In this document: piece after piece, positions 51,016 through 61,466 of the stretch | Layout of the letters: each line of letters opens with the position of its first letter | Position numbering within the stretch: the first letter of the stretch is position 1 | Assembly: GCA_006386115.1 (NCBI GenBank) | Contig: VFIW01000124.1 | Coordinates: 1-64,000 of the forward strand | Source of the DNA: Globisporangium splendens | Lineage: Eukaryota; Oomycota; Peronosporomycetes; Pythiales; Pythiaceae | Reading direction: 5' to 3' | Length of the DNA stretch: 64,000 nucleotides | Translations under genes and position numbers: made by a program | The notes under the pieces: generated by a model | Seen by the model: only the letters and a program-made list of their open reading frames with translations | Told to the model about the DNA's origin: nothing | Databases searched by the model: none

Positions 51016-52635
51016 TTATGTGAAGTTTTTCATCATCGCATCATTCGCTTGGAGAGTTGACGACACTTCTTCAGCCGCTATTTGAAGCGCCAGGATCTTT
51101 TGGAAGATCGCAGCCTGGTCGGGACTCAAGTTACCAACGCCACTGGTCTCAGATGACGTCGGCATGTGAGAAGCGTCCGTCTCGACATGATCCTCATTGT
51201 GAACTGCTTCAGCTTGATTCCGAAGGCACTCCTGAGATGGTGAGTTCTCAGCATTCGCTTGAAGACCAAAGTCTGGGTCTCCATGCTGTACACTGATCCT
51301 CTCAATGCGCTTCTTCTTCATCAAGGTCGCTATCATTCTCTCGACATCGCCCTCGGAGACGCCGCTATCCGCACTGAACCTGTATCCGTCGGTGTCCAAG
51401 TCACTCAGGTCGTCCGTGTCGTCATACGTGTCCTCTTCTTCTTCTTCTTCGGTGTCTTCTTTGTCATTGTTATCGATAATTGTGGTCGGCTCCTCGATCG
51501 ACTCGACGCTGTTGAATTCGCCAGTCTGGAGCCAAAACAGATCTTGCGGCAGGTATTGCTCGCCGAGGATCGAGAAATTCGGGTCCGCGGGACGAATCTC
51601 CATGGCTGTCGCGTGCGCGATGCACATTCGGCAGCACGACACCTTGCTGAGCGAGTGCGCCGGTCCAATGAACACAGATTTCTTGACACGGCACTGGGAG
51701 CACACAGTGACGCCACACACACGACACACTTTGAGTGACGTAGAAAACAGCTTCTTGCCTGTGCCTCGACACATGGAACAGAGCTCCTGGGTCTTCTGAT
51801 CTGGTCCATTTCCCCCTTTGAAGTTGCGTAAAGCGAGCAGCGTCAGCTTTTTGGCTTCCGCGCACGGCACAGTTTTGAAGATGCTCGAGATCACCTCACT
51901 CGTCACAATCGTCGCGAACCGCTGTATGAGCTCGCCCGCGGGGTCAAAGAGCCCCTGAGCAAACACTTCGAGCACTCCCGGGACGGGTTCACGGAAGATA
52001 AACGAGAGCCGCAAGCGGCCTCGAACCACCGCGCGGTGGTCAAACGGCGGACAGTTCTTGATATCGACCGAGTGCTGCAGGATGTACCCGAAGCGGTTTC
52101 CATCAGCGTCGACCTGAATCCCCATTGCCTCGAGGTAGCACCAGTCGCGCGGCCGTACGATAAACTTCACCGGCAACTCCGTGGACAGCCACTTGATGCC
52201 GATGTAGTGAAACGGATCGTCGGGGGTCGCGAGCGCAATGCTGTGGAGCACGCGGCAGTCCTTGGTCGCGAGGTCCACAAACGCGATCGTGGTCTTGAGC
52301 TCCTCCGTGGACTTGTCGTACGCGCCGTAGATCACGTCCTCGAGGCATCCCGTCATGCGGCCGACGCTCAGCATGCTCGGCTTGCGCTTGTCCTCATCGC
52401 TCGTGAGCGTGTACTTGCGACGGCGGTAGATGCGCAGCTGGTGCTTCTTCTTCACGAGCCGCCATTTGTCGGCGTTGACCACGCGCTGCCGCGAGTGCAC
52501 AAAGTCGTGCTCGTCGCGGAGCGCACTGGCAAGCCGCGCGTCCACAATGCCGCGGTACCGCGTCTCCTGCTCGTCGGACACGCGTGTAGCCCCAAAGTAA
52601 TCCTTTGGCAGCGGAAAGTTCGGGCGGAACACCAT
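51016..52635 (-). CDS. START + FYVE-like protein with two-helix tail (YDKS branch)
   Basis: 539 residues, intronless, ATG 52635. FPLPKDYF at 6-13. START-like domain about 20-275: WRLVKKKHQLRIYRRR, VGRMTGCLEDVIYGAYDKSTEEL, FHYIGIKWLSTELPVK, RPRDWCYLEAMGIQ and AVVRGRLRLSFIFREPVPG. FYVE-like about 283-337: CSMC, CRVCGVTVCSQC and SCCRMC. The linker includes a very acidic run (Asp/Glu-rich, around 385-410). Helix SEGDVERMIATLMKKKR, then C-terminal IFQKILALQIAAEEVSS. Similar in size and order to its neighbours on both sides. Confidence 0.9.
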   Translation of the reverse strand: MVFRPNFPLPKDYFGATRVSDEQETRYRGIVDARLASALRDEHDFVHSRQRVVNADKWRLVKKKHQLRIYRRRKYTLTSDEDKRKPSMLSVGRMTGCLEDVIYGAYDKSTEELKTTIAFVDLATKDCRVLHSIALATPDDPFHYIGIKWLSTELPVKFIVRPRDWCYLEAMGIQVDADGNRFGYILQHSVDIKNCPPFDHRAVVRGRLRLSFIFREPVPGVLEVFAQGLFDPAGELIQRFATIVTSEVISSIFKTVPCAEAKKLTLLALRNFKGGNGPDQKTQELCSMCRGTGKKLFSTSLKVCRVCGVTVCSQCRVKKSVFIGPAHSLSKVSCCRMCIAHATAMEIRPADPNFSILGEQYLPQDLFWLQTGEFNSVESIEEPTTIIDNNDKEDTEEEEEEDTYDDTDDLSDLDTDGYRFSADSGVSEGDVERMIATLMKKKRIERISVQHGDPDFGLQANAENSPSQECLRNQAEAVHNEDHVETDASHMPTSSETSGVGNLSPDQAAIFQKILALQIAAEEVSSTLQANDAMMKNFT

Positions 52636-53398
52636 GTGAGACTTTGGTGTTACGTGAGACTCGCGTCAAGTCAAAAGTGCCGATGGAGACGACAGCAATG
52701 CCGCTGTCCGAGGTGATGGGGCGAGGAGGATGGAAGAGGAGGAAGAGCTCCTCGTTGGGATCCACGCACGACGGACGGACGGACGCATGGCGACCGAGGG
52801 CTCAGCTGAGCTCCTCGACACGCAGGAGATAGCGAAGCGTCACGAACCCTAATGGATTCACCCTCAAACAGTGTGTGAGGCTGTGGTCAGTGAGAGTTTC
52901 CATGGTGCAATATCAGATCTGACTTTTGAATATCCGTTAGCGAATATGAAATATCAGTGTATTAAAGAGGTAACTCGCAGCATTAGACAGGTCTGTAATT
53001 CACTCTGTCGCCAGCTCGCACGAACGAGCCAACTTTGTGATTTGCTCACTCAGACCTCGCACGCACGCAGCAGCTTTTCGCTCTCGCACCCGAGTCTCAT
53101 GCAGAAAATCAGCAACCTAATTGGTCTGCTGCCTTGCCGTTTATGAAATACTGGCGTGAAAAACTCTCGACTCCCACAGCAACCTCGAACGCGCCTGTTA
53201 AAGCTACTCTCGTGTGCCCAAGTGGGTTTCGAGTTTTTTCTTTTTCAGCGACGCCACCGTTCTTCTTCCTCTAAGCAAACCGAGGCGAATGGCAGACTCT
53301 CAATACTTGACTTGGTATTTCTTACTTTCGTGTAAATGCAAAAAACAGATATGTAGTTTACACACCCACCAACTGCACTCAGGCATCTCTCTCTCTCT
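52636..53398. other. Intergenic region
   Basis: No gene seen. It ends in a CT microsatellite (53386-53400) that abuts and contributes to the stop codon of the next START gene. Confidence 0.55.
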
Positions 53399-54913
53399 CT
53401 ATGGCATGCTTTTGCGAGCCGCCCACGCTTCTTTCTTCGCGTCGGCGGTCTCGATGGCCTGCAGCTGGAGCATGCGTTTCAGAATCGCTGCGCGGTCTGA
53501 TGACGGGATGCCTTCCTCCGTGAACTCTAGCGCATCGTCCACCGCAGGCTGCCTTTTGAGCGGCACATGAGGAGTTGAGCTTGCTTCTTGCTGCTGCTGC
53601 TGCTGGCTCCTCATCGACTCGAGGATCCTTTCAACGTCCTCCTCCGACAGGCCGCTGTCTGTGCTAATCCGGTGCAGATTGTCGTCCTCGTCCGTGATTT
53701 CGCTCAGCTCGTCAGTTCTCGATTCCGTTTCGTCCTCTTCCATGAGAGATGGTAGTGGCAGTCCAGATCTCCCGGTGACCACATCTTCACCTCTGCTGCT
53801 CTCAGAGTCGCTCTCCTCCAGGAACTCTTGTTGCGGAAGGTCCTGGTCTCCTAGAATCGAGAAGCTCGACTCGGCCGGTCGCACCTCCATCGTCGCGGCG
53901 TGGGCGATGCACTTTTGGCAGCAGGGAACTTTGATGAGCGAGTGCGCCGGGCCAACGAAGATGAGCTTATTGGAGCGGCATTGCGAGCACACGGTGGCGC
54001 CGCAGACACGACATTGCTTCAGCGACGTGAACACACTCCCAGAGCCTCTACACACATGACAGGCTTTTTGGATATCGTATTCTAGGTTGCCTCGGAAATT
54101 CCACAGCGCCAACAAAGTCAGCTTCTTGCTCTGTGCGCACTGAACCGAGCTGTAGATTCCCGAGAGAACTTCGGCCGTCGCGATCGTCGTAAAGTGCTGA
54201 ATCAACTCCCCGGCTGGGTCGTACAGTCCTTGAGCAAAGATCTCAACCACACCTGCGACAGGCTCGCGAAAGATAAACGAAAGGCGCATGCGGCCTCGAA
54301 CCGCAAAGTGACGATCAAATGGCGGACAGTGGCTCAAGTTGATGGAATGCATGATAAAGTACCCGAACCGGTCCCCTCGGGCATCCTGGCGAATGCCCAT
54401 GGACTCGAGGTAGCACCAATCACGCGGCCGCACGATCGCCGAGGTCAGGTACTGCTGGAGCACCCACTTGATGCCTGTGTAGTGGAACGGATCGTTCGCT
54501 GTCGCGAGGTCGATGTTGTGCAGCAGGGTGCAGTCCTTGGCTGAGACATCGAGGCACGACATCGTCGTTTTCATTTCTTCATGGGACTTGTCGTAGATCC
54601 CGTAAATCACGTCTTCGAGGGTGCCCTGGAAGGCGCCGACGCCAAGCATACTCGGCTTTCGGCTAAAGACCTCATCGCTCGTGAGCGAGTTGGCGTGGCG
54701 GCGGTAGATGTGTAGCTGACGCTTCTTCTTGACGAGCCGCCACTTGGCGACGCTCACTTGGCGTCGATCGACGCTCACAAACTCGTGCTCGTCGCGCAAT
54801 GCTCTCGCCAGCCGCGCACGGACGATCTCGCGATACCGGTCTTTCTCGCCATTGCTGAGCGGCGGCGGGTTGAAGTAGCCTTTTGGGAGCGGAACGCTCG
54901 GCGGCTGCTGCAT
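53399..54913 (-). CDS. START + FYVE-like protein with altered C-terminal tail (YDKS branch)
   Basis: 504 residues, intronless, ATG 54913. The N-terminal motif is VPLPKGYF. START-like domain about 20-275: WRLVKKKRQLHIYRRH, VGAFQGTLEDVIYGIYDKSHEEM, FHYTGIKWVLQQYLTS, RPRDWCYLESMGIR and FAVRGRMRLSFIFREPVAG. FYVE-like about 283-335: CHVC, CRVCGATVCSQC and PCCQKC. Acidic linker; helix SEEDVERILESMRSQQQ followed by polyglutamine. The second helix begins like its relatives (AILKRMLQLQ) but then diverges to DAKKEAWAARKSMP and lacks the ITQANEEMM block. The stop lies in a CT repeat, so slippage may have reshaped the end. Confidence 0.88.
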   Translation of the reverse strand: MQQPPSVPLPKGYFNPPPLSNGEKDRYREIVRARLARALRDEHEFVSVDRRQVSVAKWRLVKKKRQLHIYRRHANSLTSDEVFSRKPSMLGVGAFQGTLEDVIYGIYDKSHEEMKTTMSCLDVSAKDCTLLHNIDLATANDPFHYTGIKWVLQQYLTSAIVRPRDWCYLESMGIRQDARGDRFGYFIMHSINLSHCPPFDRHFAVRGRMRLSFIFREPVAGVVEIFAQGLYDPAGELIQHFTTIATAEVLSGIYSSVQCAQSKKLTLLALWNFRGNLEYDIQKACHVCRGSGSVFTSLKQCRVCGATVCSQCRSNKLIFVGPAHSLIKVPCCQKCIAHAATMEVRPAESSFSILGDQDLPQQEFLEESDSESSRGEDVVTGRSGLPLPSLMEEDETESRTDELSEITDEDDNLHRISTDSGLSEEDVERILESMRSQQQQQQEASSTPHVPLKRQPAVDDALEFTEEGIPSSDRAAILKRMLQLQAIETADAKKEAWAARKSMP

Positions 54914-56270
54914 GCTGGGGAGACAGGTTGGTGCGTGTGTGGCTGGCTGCCCCTTCCCACCTGCTTGTCGTCTTCCTTGTCTGGGACACTGAAGCTGACC
55001 TAAATGCCGAGCTACTGGCGAATTCTAGTGATACGGTGGAGAGGAACGCGAATGTATGGCTGCAGAGACGCACAGGATACCGAGAGAGCGCCGAAGTAGA
55101 GAGCGTGCGAGAGCCACAAGCTGCAATAGGGCAGGGTCTGGGTCAAATCAGACCGATGCTAATGTGCGCATAAACGGTGCAGGTGCGAGTCCTGAGTCCA
55201 ATGGCTTCATCTACGGTACGGTACGAAGATTTGTGGTGGCAAATGGACAGCTGAGTGATGGTCGCAGTACCTTTGTAGTGAAAAGTCGGTATAAATGCAT
55301 CAAATGTCAATAGTAAAGATTGCGAAATTGTTGGTGTGCGTACTTGTCAGTGCAATGCACTTCATATTATAGTACCCTGTCGAGATTGACTCTGGACAAG
55401 CGGAGTTCCTGCCACTGGATGAGCTGCAGCAAAATCGTGTGGGTGAATGCCATCCACACGCACGAAAGCGCAGATGGTCGAATGATGACGAGAGACGAAA
55501 CGACTGGACCGCAGACAGAAATCATCCTATGTGACGGTCTTGCTCACGAATTGTAGCGCTCCTCTGCGTCGTGGACCCTTCGGCCACTCATTGATACTAA
55601 GTGTGTGGCCATGCTCCCTGATGACTTGAATGTTTCTCGTGACTAGATGCGAAGGAGAGATCCCAGGTACAAATGCAGTCGACGAGGAGACACGGGCCAA
55701 ATGTGCTGAATCAACTCTATCCTCTGTACTGCTGAAATCTCGAGGCTGACAAGTGTTGTATGCTGCGTGCAAAGCTGATTCCGTAGTCTGTTTGCTCGGT
55801 GCTTGCACGGACAAATGCAGGTCGACCACAGAAAGTCTCTGTTCTTGTGATTACCACGACGATAGAAGGACATTTGGTGTCTGGACTCATCGCTGTTCGA
55901 GTTGGACAAATGGCAAATCTCAAGAGCGTGGATCAGAAGGAAGCGTGGAGGCGTTCAAATCAAGTTTCCACATGACGACGCCGACCAGACATCGTTAAAG
56001 CATCACGTGTAGACGCCACTGCGAGGCTGTGCATTCATAGGAGCTATGGGGAGCACAGAACTGCAAACAGAAGTTTGCGTCGACAAAGAGAAGCATATAT
56101 ATTATCCTACTTTGAATGGTGAAAGATCCTGGCCGTCTACGTCGAGTCCGCTCAGAACCGACTTCAGCTATCTAATAAAGCTGTAGCAGATTTCCCCATG
56201 CTCCTACGATCTAATAATTATAAAATGGATGTCTGCAACAGAAAAGAGCAGAGAAAAAATAACACATGCT
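54914..56270. other. Intergenic region
   Basis: No supported gene or RNA seen. Confidence 0.55.
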
Positions 56271-57791
56271 TTACAACTTGCGCATCATCTCTTCGTTGGC
56301 CTGCGTGATGGCATACACCTGAGAGGCAGCTTGCTGGAGCGCCACCATTTTCTGGAAGATCTCGACTTGGTCCGTCAGTCCTGTTGTTTTGGGTCCACTT
56401 GGTGTCGGAACTGGACCAACATTCGGGGTCTCATCCTCGTGAGGATGGAGCTGTAGCTGCTGCGAACCTGACCGGCTGAGCTGCTCATTCATGCGCTGGT
56501 CGACCATCGACTCGATGATTTTCTCCAAGTCCGCTTCGCCCAAACTCGAGTATTTCCGATCGTCCGTGATCGTCGAGTCCGTGCTTTCGTCGTCAAAGCT
56601 GCTGATGCTGCCTTGACCCGACCCACTTGACACTGAGATCGTGCGAACGTTCATGTTCCCCGGATTGCGCACGATCAGCTCCTCAGGCACGCGCCGCATA
56701 TCTCGTCCGTGCATTGAGAACGATTCTTCTGCGGGCAACACCTCCATAGTCTTGGCCTCCAGGATGCATGTGTGGCAGCACGAGACTTCACACACCGAGT
56801 GGTTTGGCCCCAAGAAGATCAGGCGCTTGATGCAGCACTTGTCGCACGTCGTGCGGCCACAGATTTTGCACTGCTTGAGCGGCGAAAACAGCCTCCGGTC
56901 GGACTTGACGCACAGATAACAGGACGATCGCCGCTCCTCGCGAATGCCGTTCCGATAGTTCCTAATCGCCATGATGGTCAGCTTCTTGGCCTCGGCGCAA
57001 CGGATCGTCATCGCCATGCCCGTAAACAGCTCAGTCGTCATTATAATGCTGACGTACTGAATCAGCCCACCCTTCGGGTCAAACAGCCCCTGCGCATAGA
57101 TCTCCACGACTCCAGGTCCAGTCTCTCGATAGATAAACGACAGCGCTCCTCGTCCACGCACGACTGCTCTTTGGTCAAACGGCGGACAACCAGGCACGTC
57201 GACGGACTGGTAGATGTTGTAGCCGTACCGTCGTCCGTCGGCGTCTTTCTCGATGCCCATGGCGTCAATGAAGCACCAATCACGCGGCCGCACAAACATC
57301 TTTCCTGGAAGCTGGAACGCCATCCACTTGATCCCGAGGTACCGGAACGGATCGTCGCGATTCCCGACCTCCACGTTGTGGAGCACGCAGCAGTCTTTGT
57401 TGTACACATCGACGTACGACATCGTCGTCTTCATCTCCGCAGTCGACTTGTCGTACGCGCCGTACACGAGATCCTCGAGCGTGCCGTCCATGGTGCCGAC
57501 GCCGAGCATGGACGGCTGGTTGAATTGCTCGTCGATATCGAACTCCGTGCTATCACTGCTGTTGGAGCGACGGCGGTAGACGCGCAGATCTTTTTTCTTA
57601 CTCATCAGCTTCCATTGTGATGGATCCACGAACCCGTGGCGCACGCTGACAAAGTCGCGCTCAGCCGCCAATGCCGCGGCCAAGCGCGCGTCTCTGATGG
57701 CGATGTACTGCGCGTTCTGTTCAGGCGTGAGCGGATTCCGCTTGAAATACGACTTGGGCAGCGGAAAATGCACCTTGGCAGCTTTCACCAT
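56271..57791 (-). CDS. START + FYVE-like protein with two-helix tail (YDKS branch)
   Basis: 506 residues from ATG 57791 (MVKAAKVHFPLPKSYF), the start that aligns with all paralogues; the frame is open to an earlier ATG at 57974, which would add 61 residues without conserved features. START-like domain about 20-280: WKLMSKKKDLRVYRRR, VGTMDGTLEDLVYGAYDKSTAEM, FRYLGIKWMAFQLPGK, RPRDWCFIDAMGIE and AVVRGRGALSFIYRETGPG. FYVE-like about 285-338: CYLC, CKICGRTTCDKC and SCCHTC. Helix LGEADLEKIIESMVDQRM and C-terminal IFQKMVALQQAASQVYAIT. Nearest relative is the gene at 35834 rather than its array neighbours. Confidence 0.9.
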   Translation of the reverse strand: MVKAAKVHFPLPKSYFKRNPLTPEQNAQYIAIRDARLAAALAAERDFVSVRHGFVDPSQWKLMSKKKDLRVYRRRSNSSDSTEFDIDEQFNQPSMLGVGTMDGTLEDLVYGAYDKSTAEMKTTMSYVDVYNKDCCVLHNVEVGNRDDPFRYLGIKWMAFQLPGKMFVRPRDWCFIDAMGIEKDADGRRYGYNIYQSVDVPGCPPFDQRAVVRGRGALSFIYRETGPGVVEIYAQGLFDPKGGLIQYVSIIMTTELFTGMAMTIRCAEAKKLTIMAIRNYRNGIREERRSSCYLCVKSDRRLFSPLKQCKICGRTTCDKCCIKRLIFLGPNHSVCEVSCCHTCILEAKTMEVLPAEESFSMHGRDMRRVPEELIVRNPGNMNVRTISVSSGSGQGSISSFDDESTDSTITDDRKYSSLGEADLEKIIESMVDQRMNEQLSRSGSQQLQLHPHEDETPNVGPVPTPSGPKTTGLTDQVEIFQKMVALQQAASQVYAITQANEEMMRKL

Positions 57792-58578
57792 GACGGATTG
57801 CTGGCTGGTGTGTGCCGGTGCGACAGCTGCAGAGCGATTCGCAAAGTGAGGGCGATGTAGCGACCACCACCGCCCAGCAAATCTCGCGCTCCCTCGGTGG
57901 CCATACTCAGATCCAGTCCGTATGGAGAGGGACGGAGGGAACGCGGAGGGAACAGGGACCATGATGTCACTCATGCGTGTTCGATTCTCCTCGAAATGCG
58001 CACATCAGTCCCACTATTGACGATACATACCAATCATGGAAGGTACCAGATAAACACGTGGCTGTTCTGACGCATGTGAGTTGCGGCTGTCGACCTGCAA
58101 AGCGGGACCAGAGAGGAAGAAACGAGAGTTGCTGATTTAAAGCGCACGCACCAGCACAGACATGACTGGCGAGCGAAACGTGCGGCTCCATAATGGAGTG
58201 ATCGGGACGAGCGCAATGCGCATTTCGCAGTTTTGCTGCCTAAAAGAATGTGAATTGATTGCATTTATACTATCATGCAGCGTGAGTGGACTCGGCGGCG
58301 ATTGGATTGTAAATGATTGTGTGTACAGTCCATATGATAGTGTCCAAAAACGCAAGTCAATCTTGAGAGCGGAGACCTTGGAGCAAGGTCTCATTTATTT
58401 CCTCTCATCCGTGGAGATGACTGAAGCGCGGCGAGTTTTCAGTTTGTGGAGTTGGCGTCTTCCCGCATTGCTCACCATATACAGTAAACTGCGATGGGTA
58501 TGGGTGGGATTCTTCAACTTGCTCTACGGACATCTCCGCAGTACTGCAGCATCCCAAGGTGAGAAAATTCGTCACTCC

Positions 58579-58923
58579 TCACTCTCGTCCAGTGTGATGC
58601 TGTAAGAGGATCTGTTTGCCAATGATTAGAGGTTTTCTAAAGTCGATTAGTCCACCTAGTGATGCAGATCTGCGTGGTCGATTGTAAAAAGCATGGTCGA
58701 AGGTCAGAAGCTGTTGCAACTGTTCTCTTTGGCAGGCGAGGAGCTGGTTCGCATATCCCGCGAGTCGCCCCGACGCTTTTGCATCCATTGCTATGTTTGC
58801 TGAACAATCGGCTGCTTGGTTAAAGCTTCGCTTTACGTGCTGCCAGTGAACAGATGAACCTGTCAAACTAGATACTGTCAAACGCAATGTTCTGTCGTAC
58901 ATGATACGAGATGGATCCAGCAA
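58579..58923 (-). pseudogene. RNase H-like fragment of a retroelement
   Basis: The translated fragment contains VHWQHVKRSFNQAADCSANI followed by AMDAKASGR, the typical C-terminal RNase H block (HV-R--N--AD--AN-A-D) found at the end of oomycete reverse transcriptase polyproteins. The upstream part of the domain and the polymerase are absent or too decayed to read. It probably comes from an element other than the one at 1-6782, whose RNase H differs. Confidence 0.4.
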
Positions 58924-59329
58924 GTTGGCAGTTGGACATTTGTGTCAGAGAAACATGATATTTGTCAAACGTAATAGTTGATGCAATTTCCCTAGCATTT
59001 GGATAGAAGTTTATCCACGAAGGTGTTCGACAACTGAAAAGCCATTCGCGTGGGACGCCAAGTTCTATTCATAAACCATACCCGGAAAGCAGCTATCCGA
59101 AATATAAAGCTTTTGCGTGAGCGACTCTTCTTTCTCTTTTCGAAGCTAGTCTCGAAAACGTCGCTGCAATGTTCGTGGGCTGCCTTTAACCACACACTCT
59201 CTGCCAGGATGGTCTGCTGAAGCCCATATCGCAGACCTAATAGCTTGGACTTTTATTTCGTCGCAACTAAAACGAGATATTTAACGCATTTCGCAGACTT
59301 TTAGAGTCCATACCTACCTCTATGCTGCC

Positions 59330-59488
59330 TCACAAAACCCCCGTCAGCTGGTCCACATCAATTTTGCCGTCGCCGGTTTGTGATTGGCGAAAAAGGCCCT
59401 CACCTGGTAGTTTTGGCACAGACCAACCTCGAAGCATCTGTGGGATTTCAGCCTTGGGCAGAAGATTGTGCAGGTCAGTCTCATTGCA
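59330..59488 (-). pseudogene. EF-hand-like coding fragment
   Basis: A 52-codon open stretch without ATG ending in TGA, reading LLPKAEIPQMLRGWSVPKLP and TGDGKIDVDQLTGVL. The latter resembles an EF-hand loop (D-G-x-I-D-x-x-x-L) with its first ligand position altered. Flanking exons were not found. Confidence 0.25.
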
Positions 59489-61350
59489 CTAAACTGTTGC
59501 AGACACTTCTATTTGACGTCAACATACTGGAATAACTGAATAATATACTGTTGCGTCAGCTCACATTGCAACAACTTATTACGTATTTAGAAAAGACCAG
59601 TGCAATTTTCTATTGTATTGTTCGAGGCCAGACTTACACTGCTACAAAGACACTATCATGATGATGTGCAGAGGAATACCGGCTGGTCGCATCTGAGCGT
59701 TAGTATTGTCGTTGCTGCAAAGGACATGGATTTTGAGCCAATTTCGGGTGTTTGTGTCGGAACAGCGCTGTCCTCGGTAGCAGATAATTTGGCGATAGGA
59801 GTTAGCGCGACAATGATAGAAAAAGCGCGAAGCCGCCGTTTTGTAATTTGGCGCGCCAGGAGATGTTGCAGAGACCAGCCCATCGACCGATTCGTTCAAC
59901 TCCCCTTCGTCACTCTGGTGACCACTACAGGGTAAGCAGAAAAATTGATGCAGGGTGCCACACAGCAGGCGTATCGGACGCTAATTCAGTAATGTCTAAC
60001 CTCTCCTTCACTCGTGCGTCCAGATCGTCCATGTCGCCATCATCTCCTTCCAAGGTCGCTGTGGCAAGTTGTCACAGTGTTGAAGTGATGTTGCCAACAC
60101 AAACATCATTGTTTAGAAACTGGATAAATAGAAATCATATAGAAATTCGCCAACCAATTTGCATGAAAAATTCCATTTATTTGTACATTTACAACCATCA
60201 GATTTGATCCTTTTCGCTTCGGCTGACGTATCCACACAGTGAATGTCAGTTGCACATGAGGGATGAGCTAACTTGATTTTTCTGTCGTCTATGTCTTAAC
60301 TTCGCGATTGCCTCACGGCTAAAGAACTCTCAACAAGGATACCATGCTTCGAGAGAACACAAGTCTATGGCAGCGGTGCATTTTGTATGCGCTGCCGTGA
60401 CGGCAGTGTATACAAAGTGACGCGTGGGACGAGAAGCTTAGTACTCTGGGGTGAGATGGCCATGGACGCTAAAGAGAGTCGGAGTGCGAACACCGAGTGA
60501 AGCATCCAAGCGGCCAACAGATGTGGATGTTCGTCATTGGGTGCAGTACCTCACGAGTGAGCTTCAACAAAGACTCTCTGGGGGACCAGATGCGCGTGCC
60601 ATGGGGAGTGTATTATCCACTTGGCGATCTGTCGATCCAGAGATTATTCGTCAGGATTTGAACACGCAGCCACATGCGGATCAAGTGGCAACTTGATGTT
60701 TGCATGTTGAACGAAAGCATATCTTATGGACCCTTTCAAAACAGGAGAACACGGACTAAGGGTAGAGAGCACATCTATAACTTGGTGGAGGTTGCGTTAT
60801 CATGGGGTAGGAGTGCCGCGTCATAGCGTAGCTTGAAGCGAGGTCGTGCGGTTCAGGAAAGTATATCTTAGCGTTTCATCGCCTGTGTGGCGCCAGATGC
60901 AACAGACAATGACGGACCAGCTCTTCAAATGGTTTTGAACTTGGTCTGCTCATTCCGTTCGCTGCAAGCCAGATATACTGAATATCGTTGCGAGGGATAG
61001 ACTCGACTCGAATGAACTCGACTACATGCGTGTGCGTGTGAATTGCTGCCGCACAAGCAAATGCTCGCATCTTGCAGCCACCCCCAAAATGACAATCATT
61101 TCGGCTACATGTTTTGTCGCTCTCTCCGTCAAATTTGTTCGTGCAGGGCAACCAACTGACGACGATTTTCGCGGGGGTTGCGGCGTGTGTTTCGCTTAAA
61201 ATAGAGCGTCGGGCGTTGAAGAAAGCCGCGGCATGAGGGATGGGTGCGTGCGTCTTTTTGGTTCCTGTCGCTTCGCCCAGTCCACACAGTAATCGTCTCT
61301 CTCGAGTGGAGTGCAAGCCAAACCACCAGCAGCGTGAACAAACCGCGTCG

Positions 61351-61384
61351 TCTCTCTCTCTCTCTCCCTCTCTCTCTCTCTCTC
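61351..61384. repeat. Pyrimidine (TC)n microsatellite
   Basis: 34-bp TC tract with one CC interruption, 83 bp before ATG 61467, likely in the 5' leader. Confidence 0.85.
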
Positions 61385-61466
61385 CGTGAGCCGAGGCTCG
61401 TCGCGTCAAATCACGCATTCGTGTTTTTGTGTTGCGAGAGGTGCATCAAACCGATTCAATAGCGCC

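Larger units (their letters stand above)
57792..61466. other. Gene-poor 3.7-kb region with decayed fragments
   Basis: No intact gene. It holds an RNase H-like retroelement fragment (58579-58923), an EF-hand-like fragment (59330-59488), and an 81-codon coding-like frame at 60451-60696 that starts with GTG. It ends with a pyrimidine microsatellite at 61351-61384 in the leader of the last START gene. Confidence 0.5.
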
